A stretch of DNA of 42,933 bases. Source: a virus. The position numbers were made by a program, and so were the translations under genes. This document shows positions 1 to 7,733 of the stretch, one piece after another. The stretch lies in the IMG/VR virus record IMGVR_UViG_3300021170_000005, positions 1 to 42,933 of that record, one strand, 5' to 3'. How positions within the stretch are numbered: position 1 is the stretch's first letter; each line of letters opens with the position of its first letter. The notes under the pieces are model-generated. The model saw only the letters and a list, made by a program, of their open reading frames with translations. It made no database searches and was not told where the DNA came from.

Positions 1-126
1 CATCCGATAAAACTGTAACAGTGTCATTAAAGTTACCACTCATCGAGCGAACTACGAGTCGCCCAGCTTCATTAAGAGCAGCATAAACAGGATTATTGCC
101 GCCAAGAACAGTAGAGTAAAGACTAT
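1..126. repeat. Terminal direct repeat, left copy
   Basis: These 126 bases recur exactly as the last 126 bases of the window. They lie inside one open reading frame (the nozzle-like gene) and carry no unusual structure. An overlap of this size is what a k-mer assembler leaves when it closes a circular graph, so it most likely marks a circular or circularly permuted genome rather than a true packaging repeat. Confidence 0.95.
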
Positions 127-298
127 AAACATAATCAGGTAGAGAAGAAGTTAGTTGTACCCGCCCGGCGATTAGTGAGATGGCACCATTTTCCTCTTGT
201 GTCAAATTGTCCATTCGCACAAGTCCAGTTGGATCTCCATTAACTGCATCAGCAGAAGGGGTCCAGCCAAGCGGATAACTAAGATGTGTGAGATTCAC
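1..298 (-). CDS. Nozzle-like structural protein, N-terminal part (continues at the right end)
   Basis: This is the 5' part of the 1314-aa gene whose remainder is at 39161-42933. A GTG at 298-296 starts two bases after the stop of the preceding gene (301-303), with AGG a few bases upstream as a weak ribosome site. The first 85 codons lead in frame into the ATG at position 43, which is equivalent to 42850, so that ATG is internal. The N-terminus contains LSYPLGWTPSADAVNGDP followed by LVRMDNL. Such an N-terminus seems familiar from other large phage structural proteins, but I could not check this. Confidence 0.85.
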   Translation of the reverse strand, partial: MNLTHLSYPLGWTPSADAVNGDPTGLVRMDNLTQEENGAISLIAGRVQLTSSLPDYVYSLYSTVLGGNNPVYAALNEAGRLVVRSMSGNFNDTVTVLSD

Positions 299-300
299 AA

Positions 301-711
301 CTAACCTACTTTATCCCCAAGAGTCACAGTGCTTGATACATGAACTCCAATAGGTGTAGGAGTATCTAAAGGTTGAAATAAAGATTCCATTTCTATACCC
401 CCTTCATTATGATACATATACCATATCACATATTGTTTTTGATTAGGAGTAAGAGACAACCAAACATCATAAGGTATAGCAATGTAAGTCCAACGAGCAT
501 GAGGCGGTGCAGTATAGAAACCCAATTTATCGATAACTTTAATTGTAAGGGCAATGGGATCTCCTATAAGTTTAGCCGTATAGAAAGTCTGAGTTCCAGA
601 AGTAAAAGCATCTCCTTGTACATAATCCGTACCAAGTGCCAATCCTCCTTCTGATGCCATTTCCATTATCATAGCAGTAGGATTATTGTTCCTATCAGTA
701 CGGAACGTCAT
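301..711 (-). CDS. Conserved phage protein of unknown function, probably virion-associated
   Basis: A 136-aa soluble protein with no signal peptide or membrane segment, starting MTFRTDRNNNPTAM. Recognisable stretches are ALTIKVIDKLGFYT, a WTYIAIP strand and YMYHNEGG near residue 100. I recall similar proteins from other environmental phages but know no function. It lies between the repeat-rich spike-type gene and the nozzle-like giant, overlapping the former by 17 bp, which suggests a structural or assembly role. A cell-wall hydrolase is not excluded, because no other endolysin was found, but I see no catalytic motif. Confidence 0.8.
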   Translation of the reverse strand: MTFRTDRNNNPTAMIMEMASEGGLALGTDYVQGDAFTSGTQTFYTAKLIGDPIALTIKVIDKLGFYTAPPHARWTYIAIPYDVWLSLTPNQKQYVIWYMYHNEGGIEMESLFQPLDTPTPIGVHVSSTVTLGDKVG

Positions 712-1657
712 TGAGGTATCTCCTTAAATAATCAATAAAGTCAGTTAATACCAAAAGCTGGGGCGGCCCATCAGATAAGGCCAGTACATCTGCTACAGAA
801 ACTTGTTTGTTAGTAATTAAATTAACTGCTACACTATCACTTAAACTTAAACTGTCGGATGCTACAATAGCTGTATTAGCTAAATACAACTGGACATTAT
901 CGGAAAGACTAAGAGTGTCTCCTATGAAATTAAAACCAAAAGTTATATCAAGTGAATGAAAATCTGTTAGAAGTAAACTATCAGATATACTAAGTCCGAG
1001 AATGGGGGCCGCAAAATGTACTGCATCAGATAGATTTAATGTATCAGATTCTGAAATAAAACATTGTGCTGATTTGGTTGTAGAATCTGATAAATTAAGG
1101 GTATCAGAAAAAGTAAATAAATTTCCTAAGAGCAACCCTACACTATCAGAAAGTGTTAGTGTATCTGCAAAACTAAATTGTAGTAATCCAGTCCCAATGT
1201 TAACATCAAGGGAATCAGAAAGAACAAGAGTATCACTGAAGAGTGCCCCGTAATCTGCTTCACTTCCAAGAGCATCTGCAAGAGTGAGAGTTTCATTAAA
1301 TGAAATCCCTAAACCAACTACAACAGTAATAGAGTCACTTAGACTTAATGTATCTGTCAGGCCAAGAGAAATCGTCGGACCGCCAAAAGTAACAGTATCA
1401 GTAAGTGTAATTGTATCACTGATTGATATAAGTAAATTAAGTGTGACAGCATCTAAATTATCTAGTAAATTAAGTGTATCCCCCGCCGCAGTCCCTACAT
1501 CACCTGTATTGAGTCCTAGAACTATAGTCTCACTATCAGATAGGCTCAATCCTTCAAGCGGGATGGAAACTTGATTACCTAAAACTACAGTCGCAGAATC
1601 TTTTAGACTAAATACATCTAATGTATCTTGTTGCGATTCTGTTAGTAATGTAGGCAA
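695..1657 (-). CDS. LSDS-repeat protein, putative fibre or adhesin
   Basis: A 320-aa protein made almost entirely of repeats of about 18-30 residues built on the core SDTLxLSDS, with a hydrophobic glycine-containing linker between copies. About a dozen cores can be counted. The periodic Ser-Asp and Leu pattern would suit a stacked beta-structure; Ca2+ binding by the acidic turns is possible. It starts at a TTG directly after the stop of the beta-helix gene (1658-1660). The last 20 residues (LTDFIDYLRRYLNDVPY) leave the repeat and look like a helical anchor. A tail-fibre or surface role is inferred from the repeats and the neighbours. Confidence 0.8.
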   Translation of the reverse strand: MPTLLTESQQDTLDVFSLKDSATVVLGNQVSIPLEGLSLSDSETIVLGLNTGDVGTAAGDTLNLLDNLDAVTLNLLISISDTITLTDTVTFGGPTISLGLTDTLSLSDSITVVVGLGISFNETLTLADALGSEADYGALFSDTLVLSDSLDVNIGTGLLQFSFADTLTLSDSVGLLLGNLFTFSDTLNLSDSTTKSAQCFISESDTLNLSDAVHFAAPILGLSISDSLLLTDFHSLDITFGFNFIGDTLSLSDNVQLYLANTAIVASDSLSLSDSVAVNLITNKQVSVADVLALSDGPPQLLVLTDFIDYLRRYLNDVPY

Positions 1658-3121
1658 CTAGACACCATACCAAAGGGGATCTTGAATTGATACAGAAAGG
1701 GCTACTGTAGAGGTTCCTTTAGGATCAAGTGGGCCAGGAGATGCATAACCAGTTCCACCAACAGTTAACACACCTGGAAATCCCAATCCCGCAAGTGCTC
1801 CTCCCCCACCAGCAGTTGAATTTAATGCAAAATTATTACTTGCTCCAGCTACAGTAGGATCAGCAGTTAGAACTATATCATTTAAACCTGCTTGATAATT
1901 TGTAGTGGTTGCATATCCATTATAATTATTTTCCATTGCTCCAATTGTTAGAGCACCTAGACAATCTATATCTTTTCCAGTATTTCCATAACTAATACAA
2001 TTTTCAAAAATAATTGGAGTTACGATCGGGTTATTAAATCGAAAACCATCCCTACCATTAGTATAAGCTAAACAATGATCTAATATTAATCCCCCTGTAT
2101 TAGATCCCATACCTGCTCCAGATGTAGTTCCTCCAAACCCATCAGAAGTAGATCCTGTGTTATTAGCAGAGATACACCGAACTAATATTGCACAGGCTCC
2201 GGTAAAACCAGAACATGAATTTGCATATGCGATACAATCAGTTGCATAGTTTGGACCATTTGATTGTTCCATTCTGAATGCAGATCCAGAGGTAGAACCA
2301 CAAGCTGTTACAATACATTGAAAAGCTTGATTCCCATTATTATTGAATGAAATTCCACCATTCGTACAATTTTTAACTAGAAAATTCTTAATACAAGCAC
2401 CTTGACCTTCAACAGTCATCCCAGATAATCCTGCTTTACTATTCCCATCTACAATGAAATTCCGATAAATAACTCCCGTATTAGGGTTTAAAGTCATTAA
2501 TGGATTTGGACCGCTTGAAGATGCTTGTATCGTTACTTGTCCGTTATCCCCACGAGTTGTTGTATATCCGTTAATTTGTGTAGGTTGTAATAGGCCAGAG
2601 CTACCATTAGGGCTTAAAGTAATGGTAGATGTAATAGAAACTGTTGCTTCCGCTTTTACCCATACTACCTGACCAGTTGTATTCATGTTAGTACTGGTTA
2701 AAATAGTATTTACTTGGCCGAGAGTCTTGAGTGCTCCACCAATATTCATTGTTACTAGAGTAGCGGCGGCCCCAGGAGAGCGATCTAGGTTGATTTGTGT
2801 GGCACTTACATAAGTAGCTTTATACCATCCTGTAGTTACTGTACCTCCAGTTCCACCTGTGAGATAAATAAAATTACCTGTAATTGCAGAAGTAAAGGCC
2901 GCAGTAGATGAAGTACAAGTAAAAGATCCTGTAGTAGTGGTAGTTAAATCTGTTGTAGATAAATTATTTGTTGTACTTTGACAATTAGTTCCACCAGAGG
3001 AATTTTTGTTATTAAATACAGACATGTCTGTACCGGCAGCAGCAGAATCAAACCCACCACCATTTGTATCAGTACCATTAGTAACTCGAACTTCCCAAAC
3101 ACCAGTTCCTGGAAGACTCAT
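1658..3121 (-). CDS. Right-handed beta-helix protein, putative tailspike
   Basis: A 487-aa Ser/Thr/Gly/Asn-rich protein. From about residue 200 it has successive short strands of the form GVIYRNFIVDG, ACIKNFLVKNC, GGISFNNNG, AFQCIVTACG and LILDHCLAYTNGRDGF. This is the usual look of a pectate-lyase-type parallel beta-helix, with Asn/Cys ladders and the phrase NCISYGNTG. Such folds form phage tailspikes that bind or cleave surface polysaccharide; no catalytic residues can be assigned by eye. The ATG overlaps the stop of the upstream glycosyltransferase (ATGA). The first 130 residues are a separate domain and may be the virion-binding head. Confidence 0.85.
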   Translation of the reverse strand: MSLPGTGVWEVRVTNGTDTNGGGFDSAAAGTDMSVFNNKNSSGGTNCQSTTNNLSTTDLTTTTTGSFTCTSSTAAFTSAITGNFIYLTGGTGGTVTTGWYKATYVSATQINLDRSPGAAATLVTMNIGGALKTLGQVNTILTSTNMNTTGQVVWVKAEATVSITSTITLSPNGSSGLLQPTQINGYTTTRGDNGQVTIQASSSGPNPLMTLNPNTGVIYRNFIVDGNSKAGLSGMTVEGQGACIKNFLVKNCTNGGISFNNNGNQAFQCIVTACGSTSGSAFRMEQSNGPNYATDCIAYANSCSGFTGACAILVRCISANNTGSTSDGFGGTTSGAGMGSNTGGLILDHCLAYTNGRDGFRFNNPIVTPIIFENCISYGNTGKDIDCLGALTIGAMENNYNGYATTTNYQAGLNDIVLTADPTVAGASNNFALNSTAGGGGALAGLGFPGVLTVGGTGYASPGPLDPKGTSTVALSVSIQDPLWYGV

Positions 3122-4020
3122 GCTGCTACCTTCTTCATTACTCTATCTATTTCACTCTGACAAGCTTCTGGTACTGCAATCACTTTATCAAATTGTTCAG
3201 CATCGAAAGGAAGTGACTCATAAGATACTCTGTAGTCAAATCCTTCTTCCGGGCCGGCCGTGGTAATATCATAATCAATAAGATCATCAATCATACTTAC
3301 ATCACGCTTACCAAGAACAAGGCACTTCTTTTCTTTAAGACTTACTTTCCTTCTCATTGGGAGAGAATCAGGTGGCAGACTGTAGACTCTTCCTGTGTAG
3401 ATGTCAAAATGCTCACACATCACAAAAGAGTCACACATTACCTTCCAAGATGTTTCCTTTAGTTTATTAAAGAAATATAGATCCTCTGTCCAAGACTCTG
3501 CATTGTTAATACCATCAAGAAACTGGTCTGTCTCGACTGTTTTGAAAAACGGGTCAGCTAAGTCAGCCAGACATGCCACTCGTATCAAAGTACAATCCAT
3601 GCCCAAACCAGTTACTTCAAAATACTCCCCTATTTTCCAATCCCAATAACTACCAAACCCATTACCCCGAAATACCAAAGGAGCAGGAGGATCACATTTG
3701 GCACAATACACACCACCAACCACCCCCAATGTCGGATCTTGCTCCATGCGAAAGATGAGTTGTCGAAGAGTATATCCAGGACATACAACATCATCACCAA
3801 GAAAAAATAGATATTTAGCCCCAGCCTCAATTGCGTATTTAGCCATATTATTTCGTGCGACATCAATGGCCTGCCCTTCTGTGATTTGAAATACACAATT
3901 ATAATTAATAGGAGGAGTCATACTTTTGAGCGCCATTGCCCACTTGAGATTCACGGGCCGCCCAAGAGTTGGGATTCCTACTACAATGCCTGGACCAGAA
4001 TTATGAGGGATTTTAATCAT
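3118..4020 (-). CDS. Glycosyltransferase family 2-like protein
   Basis: A 300-aa GT-A fold candidate. The N-terminus VVGIPTLGRP is a nucleotide-sugar-binding start, and FFLGDDVV (GDD at 75-77) is in the place of the metal-binding DxD motif. ARNNMAKYAIEAGAKYL before it is the helix usual in these enzymes. It would transfer a sugar from a nucleotide donor in the host cytoplasm. The target could be a virion protein, since it sits between fibre genes, or a host glycan. The ATG overlaps the stop of the upstream gene (ATGA). About 90 C-terminal residues have no recognised motif. Confidence 0.85.
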   Translation of the reverse strand: MIKIPHNSGPGIVVGIPTLGRPVNLKWAMALKSMTPPINYNCVFQITEGQAIDVARNNMAKYAIEAGAKYLFFLGDDVVCPGYTLRQLIFRMEQDPTLGVVGGVYCAKCDPPAPLVFRGNGFGSYWDWKIGEYFEVTGLGMDCTLIRVACLADLADPFFKTVETDQFLDGINNAESWTEDLYFFNKLKETSWKVMCDSFVMCEHFDIYTGRVYSLPPDSLPMRRKVSLKEKKCLVLGKRDVSMIDDLIDYDITTAGPEEGFDYRVSYESLPFDAEQFDKVIAVPEACQSEIDRVMKKVAA

Positions 4021-4247
4021 GTTTTTCTTTTAACAACTTCATGAATAGTATCTAGTTTCTCACAAATATTATCAAATTTTAATTCATCTTGAGCACAATG
4101 AACTGCAAGAGTACGATCTGTCTGAGATATCTGTTTTGATAAATCTTCTTTTACTTTTGCTTGAGCCAGTTTTATCATCAAGGTTATTACAAATCCTACA
4201 AACGAAAATGCTGCTGTAGAGTATTCAATTAATTCCTTAAAGTCCAC
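4017..4247 (-). CDS. Small single-pass membrane protein, holin/spanin candidate
   Basis: A 76-aa protein with one hydrophobic segment at about residues 10-28 (containing FSFVGFVITLMIKLAQ), then a charged, probably helical tail. It starts at GTG 4247 with AGAGG a few bases upstream and overlaps the previous small membrane gene by 11 bp. Two adjacent one-span membrane proteins with coiled-coil-like tails in a late operon could be holin, antiholin or spanin parts, but no family is recognised. That role is inferred from topology only. Confidence 0.75.
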   Translation of the reverse strand: MDFKELIEYSTAAFSFVGFVITLMIKLAQAKVKEDLSKQISQTDRTLAVHCAQDELKFDNICEKLDTIHEVVKRKT

Positions 4248-4512
4248 TTGACCTCTTTGTTACATCTGTTTTTACTTGAAGTGTTTCTGCTGCATCCATT
4301 TTACCTTCTAGTACACCCCTAGCATGTTCGGCCGTTCCAGTAACCTCAAGAAGTTTATCCATCTTGGCATTAGTAGTATCTGTAAGAGTTTGCATCTTGA
4401 CATTCATTTCATCATGATTTATACCCTGTCTATACCTGATAATAAATGCCAAGATTGTACTAATTATACCCGGTATAGCCGCAACTATAGCCAATGCAGT
4501 TGTATCACTCAT
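4237..4512 (-). CDS. Small membrane protein with coiled-coil tail
   Basis: A 91-aa protein with an N-terminal membrane segment at residues 5-27 (ALAIVAAIPGIISTILAFII). The tail is polar with heptad-like hydrophobic spacing (MNVKMQTLTDTTNAKMDKLL). It is paired with the next small membrane gene, whose start lies inside its 3' end. A lysis role is possible but not shown. It could equally be a membrane-anchored factor with another job. Confidence 0.75.
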   Translation of the reverse strand: MSDTTALAIVAAIPGIISTILAFIIRYRQGINHDEMNVKMQTLTDTTNAKMDKLLEVTGTAEHARGVLEGKMDAAETLQVKTDVTKRSSGL

Positions 4513-4518
4513 TGGCTA

Positions 4519-4995
4519 TTAACCGGAAATAGTATAAGAAATATTCAGTGTATTTGAAGTGGCTTTTACAAAGCTTGTGAAGGTGGCATGAGCAAGCATT
4601 GTGCCAGAGGCGGAAGAATTAAAAAGTCCCACTTCTGCCAGAGTGGTGTTACCCTGAGCAGTACTAAAACTTGTCTGTGCTTGCCAAGAAGGAGGATTAT
4701 TAGTAAGACCAGTCGTTACAAAAGTACCAATAGCTAGTCTTAGAGACTCTCCACCAAGTGCAGTATCAGCCGTAGTTGGGGCTGTTGTCACTGATCCTAT
4801 GGCACAATAACCAATAACTTGGGTAGTGTTATTTACACTTTCAAGTTGTCCTAAGACCCATGAGCGACCTACTGTGACAACTGTATTTTCTACACATCTT
4901 TTTTCAAGGATCTTTCCATCTGGATCAAGCAGATGAATTTGTAATGCTCCACGAAGTTTGATACCATCGTAAAACTGCTGCTGTTGAGTTTCCAT
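4519..4995 (-). CDS. Putative tail-fibre or collar protein
   Basis: A 158-aa beta-rich protein. The central stretch GYCAIGSVTTAPTTADTALG followed by ESLRLAIGTF resembles a motif common in tail-fibre/collar proteins, in which ALGTGTTAP-like text precedes a strand-rich domain. EVGLFNS and a C-terminal Ser/Thr-rich strand also fit. It begins directly downstream of the connector gene (stop at 4996) and precedes the two membrane mini-proteins. Function is inferred from sequence style and position. Confidence 0.75.
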   Translation of the reverse strand: METQQQQFYDGIKLRGALQIHLLDPDGKILEKRCVENTVVTVGRSWVLGQLESVNNTTQVIGYCAIGSVTTAPTTADTALGGESLRLAIGTFVTTGLTNNPPSWQAQTSFSTAQGNTTLAEVGLFNSSASGTMLAHATFTSFVKATSNTLNISYTISG

Positions 4996-5715
4996 CTAGA
5001 ACCTTTCCATTTCAAAGTTACTTGGTAAAATTGGTTTCGGGTACTTAAAGGCATCTATAGAGAGAAGCCCATCATCAACGGCGTACTTCTTACCTACAAA
5101 GCATCCGTCATTAATAAGACGAAATTGTTCAATAAGAAAATTATATTTATTCATGTAAAAGCTGGCGGCCTTCAGGAATTGTCCTGATCCCTCTGCACTA
5201 AATGCTTTCCAGAGACACCAAGCTTTCTGTGTACGCCTAAGAATGTAGGAAGGAATGCACAACACAGGATTGGAATTAGTAATATCTGGCTCCCGATAAT
5301 AGTCAATAATACAAGAAGGAGTGTTAACTTGTGGTGCATATACGTTAGGTTCTCCTGTTGATGTAAATGTTTCACCAGGTGTTGGGTAAAGTCTTATATC
5401 CCAAGGATTAGTTGGGTGCATTGCATAGTATAGAGGACGACCAAAAGATGATTCTACATTACTTGAATTATTGGGGCTTACAAAAACTGTGGCCGGTGTC
5501 ACCATTGTTAATTCTTCCCAATTGAGGGGATCAAGACTTCTTCCTCTCCAAGTAACTCTACGAAGTGTCCTTACATAAGATGGTAAAGTAATAACACTTG
5601 TACCACCTACTGTTGCTATACATTCACGTGCAAATATGCAATTTATATCAATAGCTATCTGGCCAATAGCATCTTGTTCGAGTTGAGTAAGAAAAGAATT
5701 GGACCAGATAGGCAT
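4996..5715 (-). CDS. Head-tail connector/adaptor candidate 2
   Basis: A 239-aa protein with a helical N-terminus (SFLTQLEQDAIGQIAIDINC) and a beta-rich middle (LPSYVRTLRRVTWRG, WDIRLYPTPG). The C-terminal helix contains AWCLWKAFSAEGSGQFLKA. Together with its upstream neighbour it looks like the pair of neck proteins that follow the capsid genes in many short- and long-tailed phages. Its ATG overlaps the TAA of the preceding gene at 5715. The assignment is by context and overall shape. Confidence 0.8.
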   Translation of the reverse strand: MPIWSNSFLTQLEQDAIGQIAIDINCIFARECIATVGGTSVITLPSYVRTLRRVTWRGRSLDPLNWEELTMVTPATVFVSPNNSSNVESSFGRPLYYAMHPTNPWDIRLYPTPGETFTSTGEPNVYAPQVNTPSCIIDYYREPDITNSNPVLCIPSYILRRTQKAWCLWKAFSAEGSGQFLKAASFYMNKYNFLIEQFRLINDGCFVGKKYAVDDGLLSIDAFKYPKPILPSNFEMERF

Positions 5716-6335
5716 TATCGTAAAGACATCATTCTATCACGATTACGTTGATTACGCATAAGCACTCTCAACTTATCAAGTACTTGTGTATAATTTTGAA
5801 ATTCTGTTTCTGCTTTAGTAAATTCCTGCGCTTGCTCCCACAAATCCATTTTGGAGTAACTCTCTAATACAAGCAAATGCTCATCAGGAATCGGTATTGT
5901 CGTTCCATCCACAAGTGTAGGTGCTTGTGCTCGATAGAAAACTATCATATTTCCATAGTTAGCTACACTCGGCTTCATATATATTGCAACATATCTGTGA
6001 TTGATTGGTGCAAAATAATAAGGAGTCCCATAAGCGTTATCCCAATCAATGCGTACTTGATTAAATTTTTTAAGACTTTGCGGCCACATCCAACGATTGA
6101 TAGTAGCATTATACATAGCAACGATGCCAATGTAATCTGGGAGAAGAGTAAGTAAATCATAATATGTTGTGAATTGAGTAAATGGTACTACTGCACTATT
6201 CCAAATACACCCAGAAAAAGCTGCTATCTCATCAAGACCATCTTGAAGACTTGCATTCATATCTCCAATCGTATAGTAGATGGAATTATTAAGATAATTT
6301 TGCAGGCGAACCTGCATATCAAGACGTGTGCTCAT
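5715..6335 (-). CDS. Head-tail connector/adaptor candidate 1
   Basis: A 206-aa protein whose start is taken as ATG 6335, in ATGA overlap with the stop of the upstream gene; longer in-frame extensions would run backwards through that gene. It begins with STRLDMQVRLQNYLNN, has the phrase ASLQDGLDEIAAFSG, and ends with a helix (MDLWEQAQEFTKAE) and a basic C-terminus. This layout (helix, strand-rich core, helical hairpin) suits a portal-ring adaptor. No family name can be given with certainty. Confidence 0.8.
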   Translation of the reverse strand: MSTRLDMQVRLQNYLNNSIYYTIGDMNASLQDGLDEIAAFSGCIWNSAVVPFTQFTTYYDLLTLLPDYIGIVAMYNATINRWMWPQSLKKFNQVRIDWDNAYGTPYYFAPINHRYVAIYMKPSVANYGNMIVFYRAQAPTLVDGTTIPIPDEHLLVLESYSKMDLWEQAQEFTKAETEFQNYTQVLDKLRVLMRNQRNRDRMMSLR

Positions 6336-7225
6336 AGTCCTAAAACTACATGATATTTCAACCAATAAGAAAGTGTCCCACAAGTACCAGAACACGTAAA
6401 AGCAGTTGCTGAAGCTGTATTTAAAGTAACTGGTAAATTTACTCGTTGTGTTGATGTGAATGAAGCTGCCCCATTTGCAATGCCTTCACATATAGTATTT
6501 ACAGTAGCAAGAATAGTCGCGGCGGTACAAGCTGGGCTTTGAACTATATTTCCACCTACACCATTATAGTATAATCCCCACGTCGTTCCTGCTGCATAAG
6601 CTGTAGCAGTTGGAATCACTTCAAAGACAACCATATCAGGAATAATAGTTGTACCTGAACCCTGGGCCGCTACAATAGTTACTGGTGTAACATCCATTGC
6701 TAAAATCTGTGCTTGTGTAATAGCAGGATTTGTACATCCAGCAGGGCATCCAGAAACTTCATAGTCAACAAATGCTATGTCTAATGCAGTTCCTGAAGTG
6801 AAAGTTTGTAGGGCAGTGAAAGTATTCGTCTGAGTTGGTAAACTGGATATGTAATTTGGACTTTGCCAGCATTTAAGCTGGATATTAACTTGTCCAGTAC
6901 CAGATGTTCCACTCAAGGTTACTCTTATAAATGGATTATAACCAGTAACAGTATAAAGAGATGTGGTAGTAGAAGTAGATGGATTAGATCCTGCTACTGT
7001 AGTTCCAACAAAATTTACCCAGGTAGTTCCGTTAACTGAACTTTGTAATGCCATTGTAAGTCCAGAAAATCCCTGGTTATCAAATGACATTGCCCATGCC
7101 AGGCACCCCATTGTTTGATTAGTAATAACTGTAGTGCTACCATTAGCTGGCAACGAATATTGTTGTGACAACTGTTGAGCACTAACTAAACTACTTAACA
7201 AGAACAACAATTTTGTCAATGTCAT
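6332..7225 (-). CDS. Secreted or virion-associated beta-rich protein with signal peptide
   Basis: A 297-aa protein from the ATG at 7225; an in-frame ATG at 7243 would add six residues. The first 18 residues, MTLTKLLFLLSSLVSAQQ, are a clear signal peptide with an SAQ cleavage-like site. The mature part is Thr/Ser/Gly-rich with strands such as GYNPFIRVTLSG and VNIQLKCW. There is a Cys-rich segment VSGCPAGCTNP near residue 165 and another CSGTCG near the end. A signal peptide on a late phage protein suggests export, perhaps to the envelope. The gene overlaps the methyltransferase by 35 bp. Confidence 0.75.
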   Translation of the reverse strand: MTLTKLLFLLSSLVSAQQLSQQYSLPANGSTTVITNQTMGCLAWAMSFDNQGFSGLTMALQSSVNGTTWVNFVGTTVAGSNPSTSTTTSLYTVTGYNPFIRVTLSGTSGTGQVNIQLKCWQSPNYISSLPTQTNTFTALQTFTSGTALDIAFVDYEVSGCPAGCTNPAITQAQILAMDVTPVTIVAAQGSGTTIIPDMVVFEVIPTATAYAAGTTWGLYYNGVGGNIVQSPACTAATILATVNTICEGIANGAASFTSTQRVNLPVTLNTASATAFTCSGTCGTLSYWLKYHVVLGL

Positions 7226-7733
7226 TTTGTAACACATCCTCATAGGACATCTGTGGTATTGTCTTTACGCATTTAATAATGGTGTTAAAACATTCTGGCT
7301 GCTCTTGTGCTACATTAATATCTTTAAATCCAGCTTCAATCAAATCTACTTTTACAGCCTCAGTTTCCATTGGAACTACATGAAAATCATAGATATTTTC
7401 CTGGCGTCCGTAAAGTACATCAGTCCAGAACTCTCGACTTCCCTTATAATTTTCAAGCCAGTACTGGGCGACAATGCGGAACTCTGGGAAGGACATGTAG
7501 AATCGTCCTTTGGGTTTAAGAACTCTATGAATTTCTTTAAAGAGTCTTCTATGATAGAACTTTTGTATATGTTCGATTGAGTGAAAAAGAAGGACTTCAT
7601 CTTGACTCTCAGCATCTAATGGGAAAACTTCCCGAACATCAAAACAAAGATCAGGTTCGAACTCTTTGTTCAAATCTACGTTCACGTAGTCTTTTAATTT
7701 ATTACGACCACAACAAAGGTTAAGGGAGGACAT
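7191..7733 (-). CDS. SAM-dependent methyltransferase-like protein
   Basis: The start is ATG 7733, with AAGGAG nine bases upstream, giving 180 aa. Near the N-terminus LNLCCGRNKL is a motif I variant (SAM-binding glycine loop), VNVDL the acidic end of strand 2, and LLFHSIEHI plus HRVLKPKGRFYMSFPE the typical later motifs of small class I methyltransferases (Methyltransf_11/COG4627-like). With the adjacent glycosyltransferase it may modify a sugar on a virion or cell-surface glycan. DNA methylation is unlikely because no DPPY/NPPF motif is present. Confidence 0.85.
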   Translation of the reverse strand: MSSLNLCCGRNKLKDYVNVDLNKEFEPDLCFDVREVFPLDAESQDEVLLFHSIEHIQKFYHRRLFKEIHRVLKPKGRFYMSFPEFRIVAQYWLENYKGSREFWTDVLYGRQENIYDFHVVPMETEAVKVDLIEAGFKDINVAQEQPECFNTIIKCVKTIPQMSYEDVLQNDIDKIVVLVK

